Made by a program: the position numbers and the translations under genes. 64,000 bases of DNA from Ptiloglossa arizonensis (lineage: Eukaryota > Arthropoda > Insecta > Hymenoptera > Colletidae). This document shows, in pieces, positions 1 through 11,900 of the stretch; the stretch's first letter is position 1; each line of letters starts with the position of its first letter. The notes beneath the pieces were generated by a model, which saw only the letters and a program-made list of their open reading frames with translations, was not told the origin of the DNA and ran no database searches. Location: assembly GCF_051014685.1 (NCBI RefSeq), contig NW_027478535.1:806001-870000 (forward strand), given 5' to 3'.

Positions 1-18
1 GGAGTTTGAAATTAAGGA

Positions 19-34
19 ATGGTTGAGTAACCAT
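19..34. other. 6-bp dyad with 4-nt loop, present in many monomers
   Basis: In the commonest monomers bases 19-34 read ATGGTT, GAGA, AACCAT. The arms are exact reverse complements, so a short hairpin or cruciform can be drawn. In this first copy the loop is GAGT, so the inner pairing is the same. A frequent variant with GAGC or GTGC keeps or lengthens the stem (GGTTG/CAACC). Variants beginning AACGTT or AACGCT break the left arm, so the dyad is not strictly maintained. Short dyads are common in satellites that lack a canonical CENP-B box. Function here is inference only. Confidence 0.6.
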
Positions 35-35
35 C

Positions 36-43
36 AAAATTTT
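36..43. other. AAAATTTT palindrome, recurring every 177 bp
   Basis: An A4T4 run sits 1 bp after the dyad in nearly every monomer and is among the least variable parts of the unit. A small subset reads AAAAATTT or ATAATTTT (for example near 24,985 and 32,772). AnTn tracts are known to bend DNA. One bend per nucleosome-sized unit could help phase nucleosomes, but that is inference. Confidence 0.6.
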
Positions 44-3009
44 CGCTGGTCTGATACTCGAAACAAATAACTGGAATGGCCTAGGGGAAAAGTACACACA
101 CCACTGTAATCGGGCGTGTTTCTACTTTGAGATGCAACAGGAATTTCTCGAGATCGTCAATCCGTTCGCCAGATATGGGAGTTAGAAGTGAAGGAATGGT
201 TGAGAAACCATCAAAATTTTCGCAAGTCTGATTCCCGAAACCAATAACTACAAAGGCCTAGGGGAAAAATACACATGCCGTTGTAATCGTGCGAGTTTCT
301 ACTTTCAGATGCAACAGGAATTTCTCGAGTTCGTCAATCCGTTCGCGAGATATGGGAGTTTGAAGTTAAGGAACGTTTGAGAAACCATCAAAATTTTCGC
401 AAGTCTGATACCCGAAACCAATAACTACTATGGCCTAGGGGAAAAGAACACACACCATTGTAATCGGGCGTGTTTCTACTTTCAGATGCAACAGGAATTT
501 CTCGAGATCGTCATTCCGTTCGCCAGATATGGGAGTTAGAAGTGAAGGAATGGTTGAGAAACCATCAAAATTTTCGCAAGTCTGATTCCCGAAACCAATA
601 ACTACAAAGGCCTAGGGGAAAAATACACATACCGTTGTAATCGGGCGAGTTTCTACTTTCAGATGCAACAGGAATTTCTCGAGATCGTCAATCCGTTCGC
701 CAGATATGGGAGTCAGAAGTGAAGGAATGGTTGAGAAACCATCAAAATTTTCGCAAGTCTGATTCCCGAAACCAATAACTACAAAGGCCTAGGGGAAAAA
801 TACACATGCCGTTGTAATCGTGCGAGTTTCTACTTTCAGATGCAACAGGAATTTCTCGAGTTCGTCAATCCGTTCGCGAGATATGGGAATTTGAAATTAA
901 GGAACGCTTGAGAAACCATCAAAATTTTCGCAAGTCTGATACTCGAAACCAATAACTACAAAGGCCTAGGGGAAAAATACACATACCGTTGTAATCGGGC
1001 GAGTTTCTACTTTCAGATGCAACAGGAATTTCTCGAGATCGTCAATCCGTTCCCGAGATATGGGAGTTTGAAATTAAGGAATGGTTGAGAAACCATCAAA
1101 ATTTTCGCAAGTCTGATACTCGAAACCAATAACTACTATGGCCTAGGGGAAAAGTACACACAACATTGTAATCGGGCGTGTTTCTACTTTCAGATGCAAC
1201 TGGAATTTCTCGAGTTCGTCAATTCGTTCCCGAGATATGGGAGTTTGAAATTAAGGAATGGTTGAGAAACCATCAAAATTTTCGCTGGTCTGATACTCGA
1301 AACAAATAACTGGAATGGCTTAGGGGAAAAGTACACACACCACTGTAATCGGGCGTGTTTCTACTTTGAGATGCAACAGGAATTTCTCGAGATCGTCAAT
1401 CCGTTCGCCAGATATGGGAGTTAGAAGTGAAGGAATGGTTGAGAAACCATCAAAATTTTCGCAAGTCTGATTCCCGAAACCAATAACTTGAATGGCCTTC
1501 GGCAAAAATACACGCACCATTGTAATCGGGCGAGTTTCTGCTTTCAGATGCAACAAGAATTTCTCGAGTTCGTCAGTTCGTTCGCGAGATATGGGAGTTT
1601 GAAGTTAAGGAACGCTTGAGCAACCATCAAAATTTTCGCAAGTCTGATACTCGAAACCAATAACTACTATGGCCTAGGGGAAAAGAACACACACCATTGT
1701 AATCGGGCGTGTTTCTACTTTCACATGCAATAGGAATTTCTCGAGTTCGTCAATCCGTTCGCGAGATATGGGAGTTTGAAGTTAAGGAACGCTTGTGCAA
1801 CCATCAAAATTTTCGCAAGTCTGATACTCGAAACCAATAACTACTATGGCCTAGGGGAAAAGTACACACTCCATTGTAATCGGGCGTCTTTCTACTTTCA
1901 GATGCAACTGGAATTTCTCGAGTTCGTCAATTCGTTCGCGAGATATGGGAGTTTGAAACTAAGGAATGGTTGAGAAACCATCAAAATTTTCGCAAGTCTG
2001 ATACTCGGAACCAATAACTACTATGGCCTAGGGCAAGAATACACACACCGCTGTAATCGGGCGAGTTTCTGCTTTCAGATGCAACAAGAATTTCACGAGT
2101 TCGTCAATCCGTTCGCGAGGTATGGGAGTTAGAATTTAAGGAATGGTTGAGAAACCATCAAAATTTTCGCAAGTCTGATTCCCGAAACCCATAACTACAA
2201 AGGCCTAGGGGGAAAATACACATACCGTTGTAATCGTGCGAGTTTCTACTTTCAGATGCAACACGAATTTCTCGAGTTCGTCAATCCGTTCGCGAGATAT
2301 GGGAGTTTGAAGTTAAGGAACGCTTGAGCAACCATCAAAATTTTCGCAAGTCTGATACACGAAACCAATAACAACAAAGGCCTAGGGGAAAAATACACAT
2401 ACCGTTGTAATCGGGCGAGTTTCTACTTTCAGATGCAACAGGAATTTCTCGAGATCGTCAATCCGTTCCCGAGATATGGGTGTTTGAAATTAAGGAATGG
2501 TTGAGAAATCATCAAAATTTTCGCTGGTCTGATACTCGAAACAAATAACTGGAATGGCCTAGGGGAAAAGTACACACACCACTGTAATCGGGCGTGTTTC
2601 TACTTTGAGATGCAACCGGAATTTCTCGAGATCGTCAATCCGTTCGCCAGATATGGGAGTTAGAAGTGAAGGAATGGTTGAGAAACCATCAAAATTTTCG
2701 CAGGTCTGATTCCCGAAACCAATAACTACAACGGCCTAGGGGAAAAATACACATGCCGTTGTAATCGTGCGAGTTTCTACTTTCAGATGCAACAGGAATT
2801 TCTCGAGTTCGTCAATCCGTTCGCGAGATATGGGAGTTTGAAGTTAAGGAACGTTTGAGAAACCATCAAAATTTTCGCAAGTCTGATACTCGAAACCAAT
2901 AACTACTATGGCCTAGGGGAAAAGAACACACACCATTGTAATCGGGCGTGTTTCTACTTTCAGATGCAACAGGAATTCCTCGAGATCGTCAATCCGTTCC
3001 CGAGATATG

Positions 3010-3185
3010 GGAGTTTGAAATTAAGGAATGTTTGAGGAACCATCAAAGTTTTCGCAAGTCTGATTTCCGAAACCAATAACTACAAAGGCCTAGGGGAAAC
3101 TACACATACCGTTGTAATCGGGCCAGTTACTACTTTCAGATGCAATAGGAAGTTCTCGAGTTCGTCAATCCGTTCGCGAGATATG
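3010..3185 (+). repeat. 176-bp marker monomer, first of 12 related copies
   Basis: One A is missing from the run after CCTAGGGG (here GGGGAAACTACACAT, elsewhere GGGGAAAATACACAT). Related copies lie at 9,912-10,087; 12,035-12,210; 16,104-16,279; 19,643-19,818; 24,598-24,773; 32,208-32,383; 42,473-42,648; 43,003-43,178; 45,834-46,009; 46,364-46,539; and 49,195-49,370. All share GATTTCCG and, downstream, GTTACTACTTTC with CAATAGG or CAATAAG. The deletion therefore most likely arose once and was copied, which makes this monomer a tracer for array expansion. Confidence 0.93.
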
Positions 3186-5486
3186 GGAGTTTGAAGTTAA
3201 GGAACGCTTGAGCAACCATCAAAATTTTCGCAAGTCTGATACTCGAAACCAATAACTACTATGGCCTAGGGGAAAAGAACACACACCATTGTAATCGGGC
3301 GTGTATCTACTTTCACATGCAACAGGAATTTCTCGAGTTCGTCAATCCGTTCGCGAGATACGGGAGTTTGAAGTTAAGGAATGGTTGTGAAACCATCAAA
3401 ATTTTCGCAAGTCTGATACTCGAAACCAATAACTACTATGGCCTAGGGGAAAAGTACACACACCATTGTAATCGGGCGTGTTTCTACTTTCAGATGCAAC
3501 AGGAATTTCTCGAGATCGTCAATCCGTTCCCGAGATATGGGAGTTTGAAATTAAGGAATGGTTGACAAACCATCAAAATTTTCGCAAATCTGATTCCCGA
3601 AACCAATAACTACAAAGGCCTAGGGGAAAAATACACATGCCGTTGTAATCGAGCGAGTTTCTACTTTCAGATGCAACAGGAATTTCTCGAGTTCGTGAAT
3701 CCGTTCGCGAGATATAGGAGTTCGAAGTTAAGGAATGGTTGTGAAACCATCAAAATTTGCGCAAGTCTGATACTCGAAACCAATAACTACTATGGCCTAG
3801 GGGAAAAGTACACACACCATTGTAATCGGGCGTGTTTCTACTTTCAGATGCAACAGGAATTTCTCGAGATCGTCAATCCGTTCCCGAGATATGGGAGTTT
3901 GAAATTAAGGAATGGTTGAGAAACCATCAAAATTTTCGCAAATCTGATACTCGAAACCAATAACTACTATGGCCTAGGGGAAAAGTACACACACCATTGT
4001 AATCGGGCGTGTTTCTACTTTCAGATGCAACTGGAATTTCTCGAGTTCGTCAATTCGTTCGCGAGATATGGGAGTTTGAAATTAAGGAATGGTTGAGAAA
4101 CCATCAAAATTTTCGCAAGTCTGATACTCGAAACCAATAACTACTATGGCCTAGGGCAAAAATACATACACCGCTGTAATCGGGCGAGTTTCTGCTTTCA
4201 GATGCAACAAGAATTTCTCGAGTTCGTCAACCCGTTCGCGAGATATGGGAGTTAGAATTTAAGGAATGGTTGAGCAACCATCAAAATTTTCGCAAGTCTG
4301 ATACTCGAAACCAATAACTACTATGGCCTAGGGGAAAAGAACACACACCATTGTAATCGGGCGTGTATCTACTTTCACATGCAACAGGAATTTCTCGAGT
4401 TCGTCAATCCGTTCGCGAGATATGGGAGTATGAAGTTAAGGAATGGTTGAGAAACCATCAAAATTTTCGCTGGTCTGATACTCGAAAACAATAACTGGAA
4501 TGGCCTAGGGGAAAAGTACACACACCACTGTAATCGGACGTGTTTCTACTTTGAGATGCAACAGGAATTTCTCGAGGTCGTCAAACCGTTCGCCAGATAT
4601 GGGAGTTAGAAGTGAAGGAATGGTTGAGAAACCATTTAAATTTTCGCAAATCTGATTCCCGAAAGCAATAACTACAAAGGCCTAGGGGAAAAATACACAT
4701 GCAGTTGTAATCGGGCGTGTTTCTACTTTCAGATGCAACAGGAATTTCTCGAGCTCGTCAATCCATTCGCGAGATATGGGAGTTTGAAGTTAAGGAATGT
4801 TTGAGGAACCATCAAAATTTTCGCAAGTCTGATTCCCGAAACCAATAACTACAAAGGCCTAGGGGAAAAATACACATACCCTTGTAATCGGGCGAGTTTC
4901 TACTTTCAGATGCAACAGGAATTTCTCGAGATCGTCAATCCGTTCGCCAGATATGGGAGTTAGAAGTGAAGGAATGGTTGAGAAACCATCAAAATTTTCG
5001 CAAGTCTGATTCCCGAAACCAATAACTACAAAGGCCTAGGGGAAAAATACACATGCCGTTGTAATCGTGCGAGTTTCTACTTTCAGATGCAACAGGAATT
5101 TCTCGAGTTCGTCAATCCGTTCGCGAGATATGGGAATTTGAAGTTAAGGAACGCTTGAGAAACCATCAAAATTTTCGCAAGTCTGATACTCGAAACCAAT
5201 AACTACAAAGGCCTAGGGGAAAAATACACATACCGTTGTAATCGGGCGAGTTTCTACTTTCAGATGCAACAGGAATTTCTCGAGATCGTCAATCCGTTCC
5301 CGAGATATGGGAGTTTGAAATTAAGGAATGGTTGAGAAACCATCAAAATTTTCGCAAGTCTGATACTCGAAACCAATAACTACTATGGCCTAGGGGAAAA
5401 GTACACACACCATTGTAATCGGGCGTGTTTCTACTTTCAGATGCAACTGGAATTTCTCGAGTTCGTCAATTCGTTCCCGAGATATG
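3186..5486 (+). repeat. remainder of the first 31-monomer unit (13 monomers)
   Basis: Satellite only. Monomers here are not carried over in order in the second 5.49-kb copy. About 4,050-4,400 reappears near 8,652-9,000 at a 26-monomer offset (4,602 bp; both carry AATACATACACC and GTCAACCCG). Roughly 3,665-4,270 resembles 21,890-22,495 (both carry GATATAGGAGTTCG followed by GGTTGTGAAACC). The stop-losing TGA to TGT change in the latter opens the short reading frames at 3,317-3,565 and 3,671-3,919, which I do not consider genes. Confidence 0.85.
3349..3365 (+). other. CENP-B-box-like 17-mer, the only full consensus match seen
   Basis: The sequence GTTCGCGAGATACGGGA fits the published mammalian CENP-B box pattern nTTCGnnnnAnnCGGGn at all nine fixed positions. 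It spans the junction of the monomers starting at 3,186 and 3,363. In almost every other monomer the same site reads TGGG instead of CGGG, a one-base departure, so the full match may be a chance single mutation. The host is not known to be a mammal, and whether it has a CENP-B-like protein is unknown. Confidence 0.4.
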
Positions 5487-8408
5487 GGAGTTTGAAATTA
5501 AGGAATGGTTGAGTAACCATCAAAATTTTCGCTGGTCTGATACTCGAAACAAATAACTGGAATGGCCTAGGGGAAAAGTACACACACCACTGTAATCGGG
5601 CGTGTTTCTACTTTGAGGTGCAACAGGAATTTCTCGAGATCGTCAATCCGTTCGCCAGATATGGGAGTTAGAAGTGAAGGAATGGTTGAGAAACCATCAA
5701 AATTTTCGCAAGTCTGATTCCCGAAACCAATAACTACAAAGGCCTAGGGGAAAAATACACATGCCGTTGTAATCGTGCGAGTTTCTACTTTCAGATGCAA
5801 CAGGAATTTCTCGAGTTCGTCAATCCGTTCGCGAGATATGGGAGTTTGAAGTTAAGGAACGTTTGAGAAACCATCAAAATTTTCGCAAGTCTGATACTCG
5901 AAACCAATAACTACTATGGCCTAGGGGAAAAGAACACACACCATTGTAATCGGGCGTGTTTCTACTTTCAGATGCAACAGGAATTTCTCGAGATCGTCAA
6001 TCCGTTCGCCAGATATGGGAGTTAGAAGTGAAGGAATGGTTGAGAAACCATCAAAATTTTCGCAAGTCTGATTCCCGAAACCAATAACTACAAAGGCCTA
6101 GGGGAAAAATACACATACCGTTGTAATCGGGCGAGTTTCTACTTTCAGATGCAACAGGAATTTCTCGAGATCGTCAATCCGTTCGCCAGATATGGGAGTT
6201 AGAAGTGAAGGAATGGTTGAGAAACCATCAAAATTTTCGCAAGTCTGATTCCCGAAACCAATAACTACAAAGGCCTAGGGGAAAAATACACATGCCGTTG
6301 TAATCGTGCGAGTTTCTACTTTCAGATGCAACAGGAATTTCTCGAGTTCGTCAATCCGTTCGCGAGATATGGGAATTTGAAATTAAGGAACGCTTGAGAA
6401 ACCATCAAAATTTTCGCAAGTCTGATACTCGAAACCAATAACTACAAAGGCCTAGGGGAAAAATACACATACCGTTGTAATCGGGCGAGTTTCTACTTTC
6501 AGATGCAACAGGAATTTCTCGAGATCGTCAATCCGTTCCCGAGATATGGGAGTTTGAAATTAAGGAATGGTTGAGAAACCATCAAAATTTTCGCAAGTCT
6601 GATACTCGAAACCAATAACTACTATGGCCTAGGGGAAAAGTACACACACCATTGTAATCGGGCGTGTTTCTACTTTCAGATGCAACTGGAATTTCTCGAG
6701 TTCGTCAATTCGTTCCCGAGATATGGGAGTTTGAAATTAAGGAATGGTTGAGAAACCATCAAAATTTTCGCTGGTCTGATACTCGAAACAAATAACTGGA
6801 ATGGCTTAGGGGAAAAGTACACACACCACTGTAATCGGGCGTGTTTCTACTTTGAGATGCAACAGGAATTTCTCGAGATCGTCAATCCGTTCGCCAGATA
6901 TGGGAGTTAGAAGTGAAGGAATGGTTGAGAAACCATCAAAATTTTCGCAAGTCTGATTCCCGAAACCAATAACTTGAATGGCCTTCGGCAAAAATACACG
7001 CACCATTGTAATCGGGCGAGTTTCTGCTTTCAGATGCAACAAGAATTTCTCGAGTTCGTCAGTTCGTTCGCGAGATATGGGAGTTTGAAGTTAAGGAACG
7101 CTTGAGCAACCATCAAAATTTTCGCAAGTCTGATACTCGAAACCAATAACTACTATGTCCTAGGGGAAAAGAACACACACCATTGTAATCGGGCGTGTTT
7201 CTACTTTCACATGCAATAGGAATTTCTCGAGTTCGTCAATCCGTTCGCGAGATATGGGAGTTTGAAGTTAAGGAACGCTTGTGCAACCATCAAAATTTTC
7301 GCAAGTCTGATACTCGAAACCAATAACTACTATGGCCTAGGGGAAAAGTACACACTCCATTGTAATCGGGCGTCTTTCTGCTTTCAGATGCAACAAGAAT
7401 TTCACGAGTTCGTCAATCCGTTCGCGAGGTATGGGAGTTAGAATTTAAGGAATGGTTGAGAAACCATCAAAATTTTCGCAAGTCTGATTCCCGAAACCCA
7501 TAACTACAAAGGCCTAGGGGAAAAATACACATACCGTTGTAATCGTGCGAGTTTCTACTTTCAGATGCAACACGAATTTCTCGAGTTCGTCAATCCGTTC
7601 GCGAGATATGGGAGTTTGAAGTTAAGGAACGCTTGAGCAACCATCAAAATTTTCGCAAGTCTGATACTCGAAACCAATAACAACAAAGGCCTAGGGGAAA
7701 AATACACATACCGTTGTAATCGGGCGAGTTTCTACTTTCAGATGCAACAGGAATTTCTCGAGATCGTCAATCCGTTCCCGAGATATGGGTGTTTGAAATT
7801 AAGGAATGGTTGAGAAACCATCAAAATTTTCGCTGGTCTGATACTCGAAACAAATAACTGGAATGGCCTAGGGGAAAAGTACACACACCACTGTAATCGG
7901 GCGTGTTTCTACTTTGAGATGCAACCGGAATTTCTCGAGATCGTCAATCCGTTCGCCAGATATGGGAGTTAGAAGTGAAGGAATGGTTGAGAAACCATCA
8001 AAATTTTCGCAAGTCTGATTCCCGAAACCAATAACTACAACGGCCTAGGGGAAAAATACACATGCCGTTGTAATCGTGCGAGTTTCTACTTTCAGATGCA
8101 ACAGGAATTTCTCGAGTTCGTCAATCCGTTCGCGAGATATGGGAGTTTGAAGTTAAGGAACGTTTGAGAAACCATCAAAATTTTCGCAAGTCTGATACTC
8201 GAAACCAATAACTACTATGGCCTAGGGGAAAAGAACACACACCATTGTAATCGGGCGTGTTTCTACTTTCAGATGCAACAGGAATTCCTCGAGATCGTCA
8301 ATCCGTTCCCGAGATATGGGAGTTTGAAATTAAGGAATGTTTGAGGAACCATCAAAGTTTTCGCAAGTCTGATTTCCGAAACCAATAACTACAAAGGCCT
8401 AGGGGAAA

Positions 8409-8991
8409 AGTACACACACCATAGTAATCGTGCGAGTTTCTACTTTCAGATGCAACAGGAATTTCTCGAGTTCGTCAATCCGTTCGCGAGATATGGGAGT
8501 TTGAAGTTAAGGAACGTTTGAGAAACCATCAAAATTTTCGCAAGTCTGATACTCGAAACCAATAACTACTATGGCCTAGGGGAAAAGTACACACTCCATT
8601 GTAATCGGGCGTCTTTCTACTTTCAGATGCAACTGGAATTTCTCGAGTTCGTCAATTCGTTCGCGAGATATGGGAGTTTGAAATTAAGGAATGGTTGAGA
8701 AACCATCAAAATTTTCGCAAGTCTGATACTCGAAACCAATAACTACTATGGCCTAGGGCAAAAATACATACACCGCTGTAATCGGGCGAGTTTCTGCTTT
8801 CAGATGCAACAAGAATTTCTCGAGTTCGTCAACCCGTTCGCGAGATATGGGAGTTAGAATTTAAGGAATGGTTGAGCAACCATCAAAATTTTCGCAAGTC
8901 TGATACTCGAAACCAATAACTACTATGGCCTAGGGGAAAAGAACACACACCATTGTAATCGGGCGTGTATCTACTTTCACATGCAACAGGA
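8409..8991 (+). repeat. satellite junction zone after the 5.49-kb repeat
   Basis: Satellite only. The monomer at 8,340-8,515 starts like the 176-bp lineage (GATTTCCG at about 8,371) but switches to full-length AAAAGTACACACACCATAGTAATCG-type sequence, so it looks like a recombinant. The next monomers carry the ACACTCCATTG / GGGCGTCTTTC haplotype also seen at 1,867, then the 26-monomer-offset copy of about 4,050-4,400. Confidence 0.8.
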
Positions 8992-11900
8992 ATTTCTCGA
9001 GTTCGTCAATCCGTTCGCGATATATGGGAGTTTGAAGTTAAGGAACGCTTGAGCAACCATCAAAATTTTCACAAGTCTGATACTCGAAACCAATAACTAC
9101 TATGGCCTAGGGGAAAAGTACACACACCACTGTAATCGGGCGTGTTACTACTTTCAGATGCAATAGGAATTTCTCGAGTCCGTCAATCCGTTCGCGAGAT
9201 ATGGGAGTTTGAAGTTAAGGAACGTTTGAGAAACCATCAAAGTTTTCGCAAGTCTGATACTCGAAACCAATAACTACTATGGCCTAGGGCAAAAATACAC
9301 ACACCGCTGTAATCGGGCGAGTTTCTGCTTTCAGATGCAACAGGTATTTCTCGAGATCGTCAATCCGTTCCCGAGATATGGGAGTTTGAAGTTAAGGAAT
9401 GGTTGAGAAACCATCAAAATTTTCGCTGGTCTGATACTCGAAACCAATAACTGGAATGGCCTAGGGGAAAAGTACGCACACCATTGTAATCGGGCGAGTT
9501 TCTACTTTCAGATGCAACAGGAATTTTTCGAGTTCGTCAATCCATTCGCGAGATATGGTAGTTTGAAGTTAAGGAATGTTTGAGGAACCATCAAAATTTT
9601 CGCAAGTCTGATTCCCGAAACCAATAACTACAAAGGCCTAGGGGAAAAATACACATACCGTTGTAATCGGGCGAGTTTCTACTTTCAGATGCAACAGGAA
9701 TTTCTCGAGATCGTCAATCCGTTCCCGTGATATGGGAGTTTGAAATTAAGGAATGGTTGAGAAACCATCAAAATTTTCGCAAGTCTGATACTCGAAACCA
9801 ATAACTACTATGGCCTAGGGGAAAAGTACACACACCATTGTAATCGGGCGTGTTTCTACTTTCAGATGCAACTGGAATTTCTCGAGTTGGTCAATTCGTT
9901 CGCGAGATATGGGAGTTTGAAATTAAGGAATGTTTGAGGAACCATCAAAATTGTCGCAAGTCTGATTTCCGAAACCAATAACTACAAAGGCCTAGGGGAA
10001 AATACACATACCGTTGTAATCGGGCGAGTTACTACTTTCAGATGGAATAGGAATTTCTCGAGTTCGTCAATCCGTTCGCGAGATATGGGAGTTTGAAGTT
10101 AAGGAACGTTTGAGAAACCATCAAAATTTTCGCAAGTCTGATACTCGAAACCAATAACTACTATGGCCTAGGGTAAAAATACACACACCGCTGTAATCGG
10201 GCGAGTTTCTGCTTTCAGGTGCAACAGGAAATTCTCGAGTTCGTCAATCCGTTCTCGAGATATGGGAGTTTGAAGTTAAGGAATGGTTGAGAAACCATCA
10301 AAATTTTCGCTGGTCTGAAACTCGAAACCAATAACTGGAATGGCCTAGGGCAAAAATACACACACCATTGTAATCGGGCGAGTTTCTGCTTTCAGATGGA
10401 ACAAGAATTTCTCGAGTTCGTCAGTTCGTTCGCGAGATATGGGAGTTCGAAGTTAAGGAATTGTTGAGAAACCTTCAAAATTTTCGCTGGTCTGATACTC
10501 GAAACCAATAACTGGAATGGCCTAGGGGAAAAGTACAAACACCATTGTAATCGGGCGAGTTTCTACTTTCAGATGCAACAGGAATTTCAAGAGTTCGTCA
10601 ATCCGTTCGCGAGATATGGGAGTTAGAATTTAAGGAATGGTTGAGAAACCATCAAAATTTTCGCAAGTCTGATTCCCGCAACCAATAACTACAAAGGCCT
10701 AGGGGAAAAATACACATACCGTTGTAATCGCGCGAGTTTCTACTTTCAGATGCAACAGGAATTTCTCGAGTTCGTCAATCCGTTCGCGAGATATGGGAGT
10801 TTGAAGTTAAGGAACGCTTGAGCAACCATCAAAATTTTCGCAAGTCTGATACTCGAAACCAATAACTACTATGGCCTAGGGGAAAAGAACACACACCATT
10901 GTAATCGGGCGTGTTTCTACTTTCAGATGCAAAAGGAATTCCTCGAGATCGTCAATCCGTTCCCGAGATATGGGAGTTTGAAATTAAGGAATGGTTGAGA
11001 AACCATCAAAATTTTCGCAAGTCTGATTCCCGAAACCAATAACTACAAAGGCCTAGGGGAAAAGTACACACACCATAGTAATCGGGCGAGTTTCTACTTT
11101 CAGATGCAACAGGCATTTCTCGAGTTCGTCAATCCGTTCGCGATATATGGGAGTTTGAAGTTAAGGAACGCTTGAGCAACCATCAAAATTTTCACAAGTC
11201 TGATACTCGAAACCAATAACTACTATGGCCTAGGGGAAAAGTACACACACCACTGTAATCGGGCGTGTTACTACTTTCAGATGCAATAGGAATTTCTCGA
11301 GTCCGTCAATCCGTTCGCGAGATATGGGAGTTTGAAGTTAAGGAACGTTTGAGAAACCATCAAAATTTTCGCAAGTCTGATACTCGAAACCAATAACTAC
11401 TATGGCCTAGGGCAAAAATACACACACCGCTGTAATCGGGCGAGTTTCTGCTTTCAGATGCAACAGGTATTTCTCGAGATCGTCAATCCGTTCCCGAGAT
11501 ATGGGAGTTTGAAGTTAAGGAATGGTTGAGAAACCATCAAAATTTTCGCTGGTCTGATACTCGAAACCAATAACTGGAATGGCCTAGGGGAAAAGTACGC
11601 ACACCATTGTAATCGGGCGAGTTTCTACTTTCAGATGCAACAGGAATTTTTCGAGTTCGTCAATCCATTCGCGAGATATGGTAGTTTGAAGTTAAGGAAT
11701 GTTTGAGGAACCATCAAAATTTTCGCAAGTCTGATTCCCGAAACCAATAACTACAAAGGCCTAGGGGAAAAATACACATACCGTTGTAATCGGGCGAGTT
11801 TCTACTTTCAGATGCAACAGGAATTTCTCGAGATCGTCAATCCGTTCCCGAGATATGGGAGTTTGAAATTAAGGAATGGTTGAGAAACCATCAAAATTTT

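Larger units (their letters stand above)
1..177 (+). repeat. reference satellite monomer (phase used here)
   Basis: First complete monomer, used to number positions. Landmarks in consensus coordinates: imperfect to perfect dyad ATGGTT-GAGA-AACCAT at 19-34; palindrome AAAATTTT at 36-43; CCTAGG at 80-85 followed by a G4A4 run; CTCGAG at 147-152; TCGCGA at 166-171; CENP-B-box-like motif from 164 across the junction to base 3 of the next monomer. Variable stretches by eye are about 15-28, 46-57, 69-77, 86-105 and 112-131. About 30-45 and 132-177 are nearly invariant. This copy belongs to the GCTGG / CTGGAATGG / CCACTG / TTTGAGATG haplotype, one of roughly four main monomer types (CTGGAATGG, CTACAAAGG, CTACTATGG, CTACAGAGG). 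Confidence 0.95.
1..8408 (+). repeat. 31-monomer (5,486-bp) higher-order repeat, second copy lacking one monomer
   Basis: Bases 1-1,893 recur at 5,487-7,379 with only a few mismatches. Shared private variants include GGCTTAGG (1,317/6,803), CCTTCGGC (1,497/6,982) and GCTTGTGC (1,791/7,276). At 1,894/7,380 the second copy jumps forward exactly 177 bp, then 2,071-3,099 matches 7,380-8,408 at offset 5,309 (GGGTGTTTG, CAACCGG, ACAACGG and AATTCCTC all shared). The two units therefore differ by a clean single-monomer deletion (or insertion) whose breakpoint lies inside a monomer. Confidence 0.92.

Noticed and set aside
80..85. CCTAGG, CTCGAG and TCGCGA palindromes as regulatory operators
   Set aside because: They recur with the monomer and have no gene nearby. 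They are better treated as composition and as predicted cut sites giving a 177-bp ladder.
1320..1556. Minus-strand 78-codon frame, repeated at 6,806-7,042
   Set aside because: It exists only because of the GGCTTAGG and CCTTCGGC variants shared by the two 5.49-kb units. It is an antisense reading of satellite DNA.
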